Positions 36,390 through 45,225 of a stretch of DNA of 64,000 bases are shown here, piece by piece. Source of the DNA: an uncultured Lachnospiraceae bacterium (GTDB taxonomy: Bacteria; Bacillota; Clostridia; Lachnospirales; Lachnospiraceae). The notes below the pieces were generated by a model. The model worked only from the letters and a program-made list of their open reading frames with translations, was not told the origin of the DNA and did no database searches. Every line of letters starts with the position of its first letter. Within the stretch, counting starts at the first letter, position 1. Position numbers and translations under genes: made by a program. The DNA is taken from assembly GCA_934320845.1 (NCBI GenBank), contig CAKRFU010000003.1:127192-191191 (forward strand), given 5' to 3'.

Positions 36390-38915
36390 ATGACAAAAAA
36401 AGAATTTAGAGATAGAATAAAAAAATCAAAATTTATACTTGATGGGGCAACAGGTTCTAACCTTCAAAAAAGAGGAATGCCGGTAGGTGTTTGTCCGGAA
36501 GAATGGATTATTGAAAACAGTGATGTTTTAAAACAGCTTCAGATTGAGTATATACAGGCTGGAAGTGATGTTTTATATGCGCCGACATTTTCGGGAAACA
36601 GAATCAAGCTTGAAGAGTATGGACTTGATGATAAGCTGTTAGAGATAAATACAAAACTTGTTGAGATTTCAAAGGCGGCTGTTGAAGAAGGGCTTACTGA
36701 TGAAGAAAAAAAGGCAGGCAGAAAAGTTTACATTGCCGGTGATATAACTATGACGGGAAAACAGGTTTACCCTGTCGGACCGCTTATGTTTGAAGAGCTG
36801 GTTGACATATACAAGGAGCAGATAAAGTGTATTGTTGATGCAGGGATTGATTTTATAGTAGTTGAAACAATGATGAGTCTTCAGGAGTGCAGGGCAGCAG
36901 TTATAGCGGCTAAAGAAGTCTGTGAACTTCCCGTAATGGTAACACTCACATTTAATGAGGACGGAAGAACTCTTTATGGAACAAATCCAGAGACGGCGGC
37001 ACTTGTTATGACAACACTTGGAGCCGATGCGGTTGGTGTGAACTGTTCTACGGGTCCTGATAAGATGATTGAAATTGTAAAGACAATGACAGAATATGCA
37101 GACATTCCTATTGTGGCAAAGCCAAATGCCGGACTTCCTAAACTTGAAGACGGTGTTACTGTTTATGATATGGGACCTGAGGAATTTGCAAAGGAAATGA
37201 TGCCGCTTGTTGAGGCAGGCGCTGATGTTGTGGGCGGCTGCTGTGGAACTACGCCGGAGCACATTAAGCTTTTAAATGAGCTGCTTATAGAAAAAGGATA
37301 TAAGTCAGGATGTTCATTTGAAAAGAGAGTGGGTAAAGTTTTAAGAAGAGCATTATCTACTGAGAGAAATGTTCTGCCGATTGACCTTGACGGTGACTTT
37401 CTTATTATAGGTGAGAGAATAAATCCAACAGGAAAGAAAGCACTTCAGGCGCAGCTTCGTGAGGGAAGTCTTGATATGGTCTGTGAGATGGCTGAGTCGC
37501 AGGAAGAATTTGGAGCATCAATTCTCGATGTCAATATGGGTATGAATGGTATTGATGAAAAGGAAATGATGCTTAAATGTGTGAATGAGCTTACACTTGT
37601 GAGCAATCTTCCTTTGTCAATTGATTCAAGCCATCCGTCCGTTGTTGAGGCAGCTCTTAGAATTTATCCCGGACGAGCATTGATAAATTCAATTTCTCTT
37701 GAACCTGAAAAATTTGAAAAACTCATTCCGGTAGCGAGAAAGTACGGAGCAATGTTTATTTTGCTTCCTTTATCTGAGGCAGGACTTCCAAAAGATATTG
37801 ATGAGAAGAAAGAAATTATACATACGATTTTAGAGAGAGCATATGAATTTGGTCTTACAAATGAAGATGTGGTAGTTGACGGGCTTGTTGCAACTATCGG
37901 AGCAAACAGAAATGCCGCAAAAGAAACAATGGAGACTATTTCATATTGTAAAAATGATATAGGAGTTGCAACAGCATGCGGACTTTCAAATATTTCCTTC
38001 GGACTGCCTGAGAGAATGTTTGTAAACAGCAGTTTTATGAGTATAGCGATAAGTCATGGTCTTACTATGGCAATAGCAAATCCTTCACAGGATCTTTTGA
38101 TGCATTCAATGTTTGCAGCCGACCTTCTTATGAATAAACCTGAATCAGACACACGCTACATAAACAGGGTTACCGGAAGAAAACTTTCTGTACTTTCAGG
38201 AGATATAGATGCATCACAGGTGAAATCAGCAAGTGGAACTGCGGTTTCAACGGCTGATATTGACAGTGATGTGCCAAAAGATGATAAACTTTTTGAAGCT
38301 GTTGTAAAGGGAAGAAGCAAAAAGATAGAAGAACTTGTAAAAGAAGCACTTGAAAACGGTGCCGTTGCACAGGATATAATTGATAAAAGCCTTATACCTG
38401 CCATAACACATGTCGGAAAACTTTTCGACAAACAGATTTACTATCTGCCGCAGCTTATCTCAAGTGCCGAAACCATGGAACTTGGAATAGGTGTATTAGA
38501 GCCTGTTCTGGCACAGAATAAGGATAAAGAACCTTTAGGAACAATAGTAATGGCAACAGTTGAGCACGATATACATGATATCGGAAAGAATCTTGTTGTA
38601 CTTATGCTCAAGAATTATGGATATGATGTTATCGACCTCGGAAAAGATGTACCGGCAGAAACCATAATAGAAGCCGCAAAAGAGCATAATGCAGATATAA
38701 TTGGTCTTTCTGCACTTATGACAACAACTATGATGGAGATGAAAAAGGTTGTAAATCTTGTGAAAGAAAATAATATGGATACGCTTGTTATTATAGGCGG
38801 GGCAGTTATAACACAGGGATTTGCCGACGAAATCGGAGCAGACGGTTACTCAGAAGATGCTCAGAATGCCGTTGAGGTTGTCGGAAAACTTTTAGCAGAG
38901 AGAGGAAAGGCGTGA
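36390..38915 (+). CDS. metH: Cobalamin-dependent methionine synthase, short form
   Basis: The 841-residue protein has the homocysteine domain (about 1-310; LDGATGSNLQKRG, zinc cysteines in GVNCSTG and GGCCGTT near residue 284), the folate-binding domain (about 335-590; GERINPTGKKALQ, DVNMGMNG) and the B12 cap and binding domain (about 640-841; base-off ligand His in DIHDIGKN near residue 729). The reactivation domain that binds SAM in E. coli MetH is missing, as in many Clostridia, so a separate reactivating protein is expected. The ribosome site GAGG is about 14 bases before ATG. No cobalamin or SAM riboswitch is seen in the 144-base upstream gap. Confidence 0.94.
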   Translation: MTKKEFRDRIKKSKFILDGATGSNLQKRGMPVGVCPEEWIIENSDVLKQLQIEYIQAGSDVLYAPTFSGNRIKLEEYGLDDKLLEINTKLVEISKAAVEEGLTDEEKKAGRKVYIAGDITMTGKQVYPVGPLMFEELVDIYKEQIKCIVDAGIDFIVVETMMSLQECRAAVIAAKEVCELPVMVTLTFNEDGRTLYGTNPETAALVMTTLGADAVGVNCSTGPDKMIEIVKTMTEYADIPIVAKPNAGLPKLEDGVTVYDMGPEEFAKEMMPLVEAGADVVGGCCGTTPEHIKLLNELLIEKGYKSGCSFEKRVGKVLRRALSTERNVLPIDLDGDFLIIGERINPTGKKALQAQLREGSLDMVCEMAESQEEFGASILDVNMGMNGIDEKEMMLKCVNELTLVSNLPLSIDSSHPSVVEAALRIYPGRALINSISLEPEKFEKLIPVARKYGAMFILLPLSEAGLPKDIDEKKEIIHTILERAYEFGLTNEDVVVDGLVATIGANRNAAKETMETISYCKNDIGVATACGLSNISFGLPERMFVNSSFMSIAISHGLTMAIANPSQDLLMHSMFAADLLMNKPESDTRYINRVTGRKLSVLSGDIDASQVKSASGTAVSTADIDSDVPKDDKLFEAVVKGRSKKIEELVKEALENGAVAQDIIDKSLIPAITHVGKLFDKQIYYLPQLISSAETMELGIGVLEPVLAQNKDKEPLGTIVMATVEHDIHDIGKNLVVLMLKNYGYDVIDLGKDVPAETIIEAAKEHNADIIGLSALMTTTMMEMKKVVNLVKENNMDTLVIIGGAVITQGFADEIGADGYSEDAQNAVEVVGKLLAERGKA

Positions 38916-38919
38916 AAAA

Positions 38920-39852
38920 ATGGGAAGCAGTGTAGATGTTGTTATACCGATATATAAAGCAGAAAACGATTTTGCGTCAATGCTTGAAAAGCTGTATAAA
39001 CAGAGTAAAAGACCTGAGCATATATATCTTTTGCAGACAATTGAAAAAAAAGACGAAAAATTATTTGATATAAAAAAGTGCAGTAAAGAACTTGCTGATA
39101 TAATTTCTGTTCATCCGATAAAAAAAGCCGATTTTGATCACGGAGCAACAAGAGCTTATGGTGCACTGATGGCAGAGAGCGATTATGTTCTTTTTATGAC
39201 GCAGGATGCCGTTTGTTATGATGAGTATGTGATTGAAAATCTTTTAAAGGCATTTGATGACAGAAAAGTCGGAATAGCATATGCAAGACAGCTTGCAAGA
39301 GAAGATGCCGATGAGATAGAGCGCATGACCAGAGAGACAAACTATCCGTCTGAGAGTGTTGTTAAAACAAAGAAAGATGAAAAAAGGCTCGGAATAAAGA
39401 CATATTTTTGTTCAGATGTATGTGCGATGTACAGACTTGATGTGTATAAAAAACTTGGCGGATTTGTCAAGAAAACAATTTTTAATGAAGACATGATAAT
39501 GGCATATAAAGAGATGCAGGCTGGTTTTAGTGTTGCATATAAGGCAGATGCTAAAGTAATACATTCACATTCTTATACATGTAAACAGCAATTTGTAAGA
39601 AGTTTTGACTTAGGTGTATCGCAGAGACAATATCATGAAATTTTTGATAAAATATCTTCCGAAAAAGAAGGTGCAGGTTATGCGAAAAAAGTTATAATCT
39701 ATCTGCTGAAAAAAGGAAAATTTATTAAAACAATTTATTTCATGATGCAGTGCGGTTTCAGGCTGATTGGTTATAAGCTTGGAAAAAATTATGATAAACT
39801 TCCGAGAAAGATGGTACTTGCATTTACTATGAACAAGGAATATTGGAAATAA
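38920..39852 (+). CDS. Glycosyltransferase family 2, rhamnosyltransferase-like
   Basis: A 310-residue GT-A enzyme starting VDVVIPIYKAENDFASML. The nucleotide-sugar motifs ATRAYGALMAESDYVLFMTQDA (in parts) and SDVCAMYRLDVYKKLGGF, then FNEDMIMAYKEMQAG give the acidic catalytic and metal positions. It resembles rhamnosyltransferases that act on cell-wall polysaccharides at the membrane. It starts four bases after metH and is likely on the same transcript, although no biochemical link is obvious. The C-terminal third is basic and may be membrane-associated. Confidence 0.85.
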   Translation: MGSSVDVVIPIYKAENDFASMLEKLYKQSKRPEHIYLLQTIEKKDEKLFDIKKCSKELADIISVHPIKKADFDHGATRAYGALMAESDYVLFMTQDAVCYDEYVIENLLKAFDDRKVGIAYARQLAREDADEIERMTRETNYPSESVVKTKKDEKRLGIKTYFCSDVCAMYRLDVYKKLGGFVKKTIFNEDMIMAYKEMQAGFSVAYKADAKVIHSHSYTCKQQFVRSFDLGVSQRQYHEIFDKISSEKEGAGYAKKVIIYLLKKGKFIKTIYFMMQCGFRLIGYKLGKNYDKLPRKMVLAFTMNKEYWK

Positions 39853-39905
39853 TAATATAAATGTGGCAGCAGTAAATAAAATGGAATTAAAAGATATATA
39901 ACTAT

Positions 39906-39957
39906 AAAAAGTACAGGACTTTTTGAATATAAATATCAAAGCAGTTCTGTACTTTTT
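39906..39957. terminator. Bidirectional terminator after the glycosyltransferase
   Basis: AAAAAGTACAGGACT (39906-39920) pairs with AGTTCTGTACTTTTT (39943-39957), one G-U, with T-runs on both strands; it ends the convergent propeller gene too. Confidence 0.9.
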
Positions 39958-39967
39958 GTTTTACTTT

Positions 39968-41008
39968 TTATTTTGAATCTTTTTCAACGCTTGGATTAAA
40001 TACTTTAGTGTCACCGTTTGCCATGTTGTAATAATAAGCGGTACTTCCGTCAAATTTTTCATAAAAAACATAATCGGAAATAATATGTATAAAATTATAA
40101 TCACCGGATGCGATAAGAGAATTGGTTCCGGAATTTAAATCATACATGTAAATTCCGTTTTTCTGTCCATCATCAATCTGATAGAAAATTATATTTCCAT
40201 CATTGGTAATATTGTATGTGGCGAGTTTATTTTGAATAACTGTTTCGGGTGTTCCACCGTCGAGAGCAACACGGCAAAGATTATAATTTTTATCCATGTC
40301 AAGAAAATAAATATAATCGCCGACTTTAACGACTGAAGTACAATTGCCGTCATAAATTACACGTTCATTTCCACCGTTGATATCCATGGAGTGAATTTGA
40401 TGTTCTCTATTCCAGCCGGAATAATAAATTGTGTTGTTGGATACAGAATAAGGAGCGACAGCTTCAGGTTTGAGTTTTTTACTCTCTGAACCGTCAATTT
40501 TCGTTGAGTAAAGTTCCAAACCTCTTTTTTGGTCATAATGCTGATAATAGATATTATTTCCGTAAAGACAGGCAACCTGAGTAGGATCCTCGTAAAGTCT
40601 GCCGAGGTCAGTTCCGTTTTTAGTGATTCTGAAAAGTCCGGTTGTGCTTAATGAAAGCAAAGCATTGCCGGTGCTTTTTAATTTGTCATTTCTTCTGGTA
40701 TAGAAAATGTAATTGCCTGCGGCATTTATATAACTTACTTTATCGTTATATAATTTTTTGATTTTTGTAAGATTTGCATTCATTTTGTAAAGTTTGTTGT
40801 TATCATTAGGGTTTGCAAAATAGATAACATTGTCTGCCTGCGTAAAAAGACCGCCATTTAAAAGGTTACATGCCGTATTACCGGTGGTTGACGAATCGTT
40901 GTAAAGTTTTGTCTTTCCATTGTTAAGTGCCAAAATGACAACAACAGCGATGATTGCAATAGTGATAATACCGGTAAGGATTTTTCTAAAAAAATTTGTC
41001 TTTTTCAT
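39968..41008 (-). CDS. Membrane-anchored propeller protein (DUF5050-like)
   Basis: 346 residues beginning with a basic N-terminus and one membrane segment (IITIAIIAVVVILAL), then an extracytoplasmic part built of repeats of the form YIYFLDMDKNYNLCRVALDG, NNTIYYSGWNREHQIHSMDI and NYIFYTRR, which matches six or so blades of a DUF5050-type beta-propeller. No enzyme residues are evident; such proteins often bind ligands or partner proteins at the cell surface. ATG 41008 is chosen because GGGAGGCGGG lies just before it; the longer frame to 41068 lacks a ribosome site. Confidence 0.82.
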   Translation of the reverse strand: MKKTNFFRKILTGIITIAIIAVVVILALNNGKTKLYNDSSTTGNTACNLLNGGLFTQADNVIYFANPNDNNKLYKMNANLTKIKKLYNDKVSYINAAGNYIFYTRRNDKLKSTGNALLSLSTTGLFRITKNGTDLGRLYEDPTQVACLYGNNIYYQHYDQKRGLELYSTKIDGSESKKLKPEAVAPYSVSNNTIYYSGWNREHQIHSMDINGGNERVIYDGNCTSVVKVGDYIYFLDMDKNYNLCRVALDGGTPETVIQNKLATYNITNDGNIIFYQIDDGQKNGIYMYDLNSGTNSLIASGDYNFIHIISDYVFYEKFDGSTAYYYNMANGDTKVFNPSVEKDSK

Positions 41009-41196
41009 TATACCCGCCTCCCTGCATAGTGATATATTGATTATAACCCATATTTGAAAGTGTGACAAGGATATGTAAAAAAGGAATTATTTTTGTTCTG
41101 ACTGCTGTTTACATATGTTTTTTGAATACAGATTGCTAAGGCGGCTAAAAAAAACTTTATATTTCTGAACAAATGTATTATTATGTAAGCAGTGTT

Positions 41197-41210
41197 TTGT
41201 ACTGGTACAA
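41197..41210 (+). promoter_or_regulatory. Palindromic operator-like site upstream of the esterase gene
   Basis: TTGTAC-TG-GTACAA is a 14-base palindrome, and a further TTGTAC half-site with TTGTACCGG lies at 41235-41243. A TATTAT at 41176-41181 could be the -10 box, which would place the palindrome just past the transcription start, a repressor position. The pattern is like GntR-family operators. The rest of 41009-41269 has nothing else I can support. Confidence 0.45.
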
Positions 41211-41269
41211 CGAATATCAAAGAATTAATTTAAGTTGTACCGGATTTTAATTATGCAGGAGGAAAATTT

Positions 41270-42820
41270 ATGTTAAGATTACCGGCTATATTTAGTAATC
41301 ATATGGTATTTCAAAGAGAAAAAAATATACTGCTTTGGGGAGAGAGTGATGCAAAGAGTGTTACAGCAGTTATAGGTGACAATAAAATAAGTACGGATGT
41401 AAAAGAAGGCAAATGGGAAATAGAGCTTCCGCCGATGGAAGCGGGTGGACCATATGAACTTGAGGTGTCAGATGGAAATGAGACAAAGAAATATATTGAT
41501 ATAATGCTCGGTGAAGTATGGCTTGCCGGAGGACAGTCAAACATGGAACTTGAACTTCAAAACAGCAAGAACGGAAAAGAAGTTTGTGCAAATGTAAAAG
41601 ACGATGGCGTGAGGTATTATTATACACCAAAGGTATCCTGGGTAGGCGATGAATTATTGGAAGCGGAAAAGCAGAGTGAGTGGCAGCATTGTACACCGGA
41701 GACATGTAAGAAATGGTCTGCCGTTGCATATTATTTTGCAAAAAAACTTTCAAAAGAGCTCGGAGTTACAATCGGTATTATCGGATGTAATTGGGGAGGA
41801 ACTTCTGCTTCATGCTGGACAAGCAGAGAATTTATGGAGCAGGAGACACTTTTAAAAACATATCTTGATAAATATGATGAGGCAGTTAAGGGGCAGGATA
41901 TTGAAGAGTACATAAAAGCGAGAGAAGATTATATTAAATATCAGGCAGAATTTGATAAAAATGTGGGACATTATTATGAAACGGCAGAGAATCCTACATG
42001 GGATGAGGCGATAAGTCTTTTTGGAGAAAATCAGTATCCGGGACCGATGGGGCCAAGAAACGAGACAAGACCATGTGGTTTGTACGAATCATTGTTAAAA
42101 AGAGTAATGCCTTACACATTGAGAGGTTTCTTATATTATCAGGGTGAGGAAGACGACCATATGCCTTATACTTATTATACAATGCTTTCTACACTTGTGA
42201 GACAATGGCGGCATGACTGGAGAGATGATGAACTTCCGTTTATGTGCGTGCAGCTTCCTATGTTTAAAAATGACGGTGAACCTGATTATCACAACTGGCC
42301 ATTCATAAGAGAAGCACAGATGCGTCTTTTTAAAACCGTAAAAAATACGGGAATTGCAGTTATACTTGACAAGGGAGAATACGGAAATATTCATCCGGTA
42401 GAGAAGGATGTTGTAGGGGAAAGGCTTTGTGAGCAGGCTCTTTATCATGTATATAAAAAGAATAATGAAAAGAGTGCGTTTGGGCCGATTTATTCCTCAT
42501 ATGAAGCAGATAAAAACAAGATGATACTTCACTTTGAGCATGCAGACGACGGAATGGAATGCAGAGGACAGCAATTATCAGGATTTGAGATTGCCGGTGA
42601 CGATAAAAAGTATTATGCTGCAAATGCTGAAATTTGCGGAAATACGGTTGTAGTTTCAGCAGAAGATGTAGAAAAGCCAAAATATGCAAGATATTGCTGG
42701 ATAAATTATGCAGAGGTAACACTCTATGGCAAGAATGGCATACCTGCGGCACCATTCAGAACAAGTTATGATGATGGAGCAGTGGCTACAGGAAGCAGAA
42801 ACGAGGGCGTTTGGGAGTAG
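41270..42820 (+). CDS. Sialate O-acetylesterase-like SGNH hydrolase
   Basis: A 516-residue esterase with GEVWLAGGQSNMELEL holding the nucleophile serine, IIGCNWGGTSASCW as the oxyanion glycine block, the GxND-like region and FLYYQGEEDDHM, and the Asp/His pair in LDKGEYGNIHPVEKDVVG. It removes O-acetyl groups from sialic acids or from plant glycans. There is no signal peptide, so it acts inside the cell on imported oligosaccharides. The ribosome site AGGAGG stands nine bases before ATG. No sugar transporter is adjacent; the upstream palindrome suggests local regulation. Confidence 0.88.
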   Translation: MLRLPAIFSNHMVFQREKNILLWGESDAKSVTAVIGDNKISTDVKEGKWEIELPPMEAGGPYELEVSDGNETKKYIDIMLGEVWLAGGQSNMELELQNSKNGKEVCANVKDDGVRYYYTPKVSWVGDELLEAEKQSEWQHCTPETCKKWSAVAYYFAKKLSKELGVTIGIIGCNWGGTSASCWTSREFMEQETLLKTYLDKYDEAVKGQDIEEYIKAREDYIKYQAEFDKNVGHYYETAENPTWDEAISLFGENQYPGPMGPRNETRPCGLYESLLKRVMPYTLRGFLYYQGEEDDHMPYTYYTMLSTLVRQWRHDWRDDELPFMCVQLPMFKNDGEPDYHNWPFIREAQMRLFKTVKNTGIAVILDKGEYGNIHPVEKDVVGERLCEQALYHVYKKNNEKSAFGPIYSSYEADKNKMILHFEHADDGMECRGQQLSGFEIAGDDKKYYAANAEICGNTVVVSAEDVEKPKYARYCWINYAEVTLYGKNGIPAAPFRTSYDDGAVATGSRNEGVWE

Positions 42821-42837
42821 CAGAAAAAATGCTGTAG

Positions 42838-42866
42838 TTGACTAAATGGCGAATTTGCAGTATAAT
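42838..42866 (+). promoter_or_regulatory. Promoter of greA-lysS
   Basis: TTGACT (42838-42843), 17-base spacer, TATAAT (42861-42866), 37 bases before the greA start. Confidence 0.75.
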
Positions 42867-42902
42867 CAAGCGATATGAATATGAATTTATGGAGGATTTA
42901 AG

Positions 42903-43382
42903 ATGGCTGAAAAGAAAAATCTTATGACCCGTGAAGGTCTTAAAGCGCTGGAAGATGAATTAAATGACTTAAAATTAAATAAAAGAAAAGAAGTAGCACA
43001 GAAAATTAAAGAGGCAAGAGAGCAGGGAGACTTATCAGAGAATGCTGAGTACGATGCTGCAAAGGATGAGCAGCGTGATATTGAAGCTCGTATTGAAGAA
43101 ATAGATAATATCCTTAAAAATGCCGAAGTAGTAGAGCACGATGAGGGAGACGCCGACAAGGTAAATGTAGGTGCTACAGTAAAAATTAAGGATATAGAAT
43201 TTGGTGACGAGATGGAGTATAAAATTGTAGGTTCAACTGAGGTTGACTGCCTTAACAATAAAATCTCAAATGAATCACCTGTCGGAGCAGCACTTATAGG
43301 TGCAAAGAAGGGTGACGTTATTGAAATTGAGACACCAAATGGCGAGATGATAAAATACGAAGTAATAAGTGTAAGCAGATAA
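42903..43382 (+). CDS. greA: Transcription elongation factor GreA
   Basis: GreA stimulates RNA cleavage in backtracked RNA polymerase. The 159-residue protein has the N-terminal coiled coil with the acidic tip (EAREQGDLSENAEYDAAKDEQ; Asp and Glu that enter the polymerase channel) and the C-terminal FKBP-like domain with SPVGAALIGAKKGD. The gene precedes lysS by 21 bases, a common pairing in Firmicutes, and the two are likely co-transcribed from the promoter at 42838. Confidence 0.96.
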   Translation: MAEKKNLMTREGLKALEDELNDLKLNKRKEVAQKIKEAREQGDLSENAEYDAAKDEQRDIEARIEEIDNILKNAEVVEHDEGDADKVNVGATVKIKDIEFGDEMEYKIVGSTEVDCLNNKISNESPVGAALIGAKKGDVIEIETPNGEMIKYEVISVSR

Positions 43383-43403
43383 AGAACGGAAGGAGCAATA
43401 AAA

Positions 43404-45014
43404 GTGGCACAACAGCAGAATAAACCACAGACACAGCAGGACTTAAATCAGCTTTTAAAAGTAAGAAGAGAGAAACTTGCCGCATTACAGGAAGCGGGCA
43501 ATGATCCATTTGAGATTACAAAATATGATCAGACACATCATTCAGATGAAGTAAAAGAACTTTACACAGCACATGAAGAGAAACTTCTTGCAGGCAGAGT
43601 TAAGCCTGATACAGAGGGAATGGACGAAGCAGAAGCTCGTAAAGTAATAAATGATGATTACAACGAAAGAAGAGCGATAATGGATGCATCTCCTATTCAG
43701 GTATCGGTAGCAGGCCGTATGATGTTTAAGCGTGTCATGGGAAAGGCTTCATTTTGTAATATTCAGGATCTTAAAGGAAAAATACAGATATATGTGTCAA
43801 GAGATTCAATTGGAGAAGAACCATATGCTGTATTTAAAAAATCAGATATAGGTGATATCTATGGCATAAAAGGTTATGCATTTAGAACAAAAACAGGAGA
43901 GATTTCCATACATGCAGAAGAACTTACATTGTTATCGAAATCCCTTCAGATTTTACCTGAGAAGTTCCATGGTCTTACAGATACAGATGTGCGTTATCGC
44001 CAGAGATATATTGACCTTATCATGAATGAGGAAAGTAAAAACGTATTTGTAAAGAGATCACTTATGATGAAGGAAATCAGAAATTTCCTTGCATCAAGAG
44101 ATTTCATGGAAGTAGAAACACCTATGCTTGTATCTAATGCCGGCGGTGCAGCAGCAAGACCATTTGAAACACACTATAATGCACTCAATGAGGATGTAAA
44201 GCTTCGCATTTCGTTAGAATTATATTTAAAGAGACTTATAGTAGGCGGACTTGAAAGAGTATATGAGATTGGACGAGTATTCCGTAATGAAGGAGTAGAT
44301 ACAAGACATAATCCTGAGTTTACTCTTATGGAGCTTTACCAGGCATATACAGATTATGAAGGAATGATGGAACTTACAGAATCAATGTTCCGTTATTTGG
44401 CAGAAAAAGTAGTAGGTTCAACAAAGATTTCATATAATGGTGTTGAAATCGACCTCGGCAAGCCATTTGCAAGAATGACAATGAATGAGGCAATTTTAAA
44501 ATATGCAGGCATTGATTTTGACAAGGTTGAAAGTGATGAGGCAGCCAAGAAACTTGCAGACGAGCATCATATCGAATATGAGGAGCGTCACAAGAAAGGT
44601 GATATTATCAACCTTTTCTTTGAGGAGTATTGTGAAAAAGAACTTATACAGCCAACATTTATCACTGACCATCCAATAGAGATTTCTCCACTTACAAAGA
44701 AGAAACCAACAGATCCTACGAAAGTAGAAAGATTTGAGCTTTTCTGTAATACATGGGAGATGTGTAACGCATACTCAGAGCTCAATGATCCAATTGATCA
44801 GAGAGAGCGTTTTGCACAGCAGGATGCTAATGCAGATGCAGGAGACGATGAGGCAGAGCATACAGACGAAGATTTCTTATATGCACTTGAGCTTGGAATG
44901 CCACCAACAGGCGGAATCGGATACGGACTTGACAGACTTTGCATGCTGCTTACAGATTCGCAGGCAATCAGGGACGTATTGTTGTTCCCGACAATGAAGA
45001 GCATCGACAAGTAA
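43404..45014 (+). CDS. lysS: Lysyl-tRNA synthetase, class II
   Basis: LysS charges tRNA-Lys. The 536-residue protein has the anticodon-binding OB domain (about 60-180) and the class II core: motif 1 in RNFLASRDFMEVETPM, motif 2 in FRNEGVDTRHNPEFTLME, and motif 3 in GIGYGLDRLCMLL. The start is GTG 43404 after GGAAGGAGC. The C-terminus ...FPTMKSIDK is complete, so the neighbouring element did not truncate it. The terminator for the operon lies 140 bases further on, and the mobile element begins in between or just after it. Confidence 0.96.
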   Translation: MAQQQNKPQTQQDLNQLLKVRREKLAALQEAGNDPFEITKYDQTHHSDEVKELYTAHEEKLLAGRVKPDTEGMDEAEARKVINDDYNERRAIMDASPIQVSVAGRMMFKRVMGKASFCNIQDLKGKIQIYVSRDSIGEEPYAVFKKSDIGDIYGIKGYAFRTKTGEISIHAEELTLLSKSLQILPEKFHGLTDTDVRYRQRYIDLIMNEESKNVFVKRSLMMKEIRNFLASRDFMEVETPMLVSNAGGAAARPFETHYNALNEDVKLRISLELYLKRLIVGGLERVYEIGRVFRNEGVDTRHNPEFTLMELYQAYTDYEGMMELTESMFRYLAEKVVGSTKISYNGVEIDLGKPFARMTMNEAILKYAGIDFDKVESDEAAKKLADEHHIEYEERHKKGDIINLFFEEYCEKELIQPTFITDHPIEISPLTKKKPTDPTKVERFELFCNTWEMCNAYSELNDPIDQRERFAQQDANADAGDDEAEHTDEDFLYALELGMPPTGGIGYGLDRLCMLLTDSQAIRDVLLFPTMKSIDK

Positions 45015-45153
45015 ACCCAGTGTTTATGCGGGTTTGCAGACATTCATTGCAAGAAATGACATCAAAAAGACATCAAATTCGCAACCTTAGTTACAACTTC
45101 TTGCATTAATTTGCAAGGAAAATCAACAAAGGAAAGAATTTTGAACACATATT
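45015..45153. other. Junction region after lysS with short direct and inverted repeats
   Basis: The element's left end probably lies here. GACATCAAA occurs twice, at 45058-45066 and 45069-45077, 11 bp apart. TGCAAGAA near 45049 has its inverse TTCTTGCA near 45107, and TTTGCAAGG follows. Such arm-site-like repeats suit an integrase attachment region. Without the other end the core sequence cannot be named. Confidence 0.4.
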
Positions 45154-45187
45154 AAGACACTTTCTAGTAAGGAAGTGTCTTTTTTTG
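45154..45187 (+). terminator. Terminator 140 bases after lysS
   Basis: AAGACACTTTC (45154-45164) pairs with GGAAGTGTCTT (45171-45181), with one mismatch, then eight T. Confidence 0.82.
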
Positions 45188-45225
45188 TCTCTTGCTCCTA
45201 GAAAAAACAAAAAAGGAGGATTTCG

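Noticed and set aside
36669..37262. 197-codon open frame on the minus strand inside metH
   Set aside because: It is antisense to a strongly conserved coding region, has no ribosome site, and its Cys/His-rich translation is a shadow of metH codon bias.
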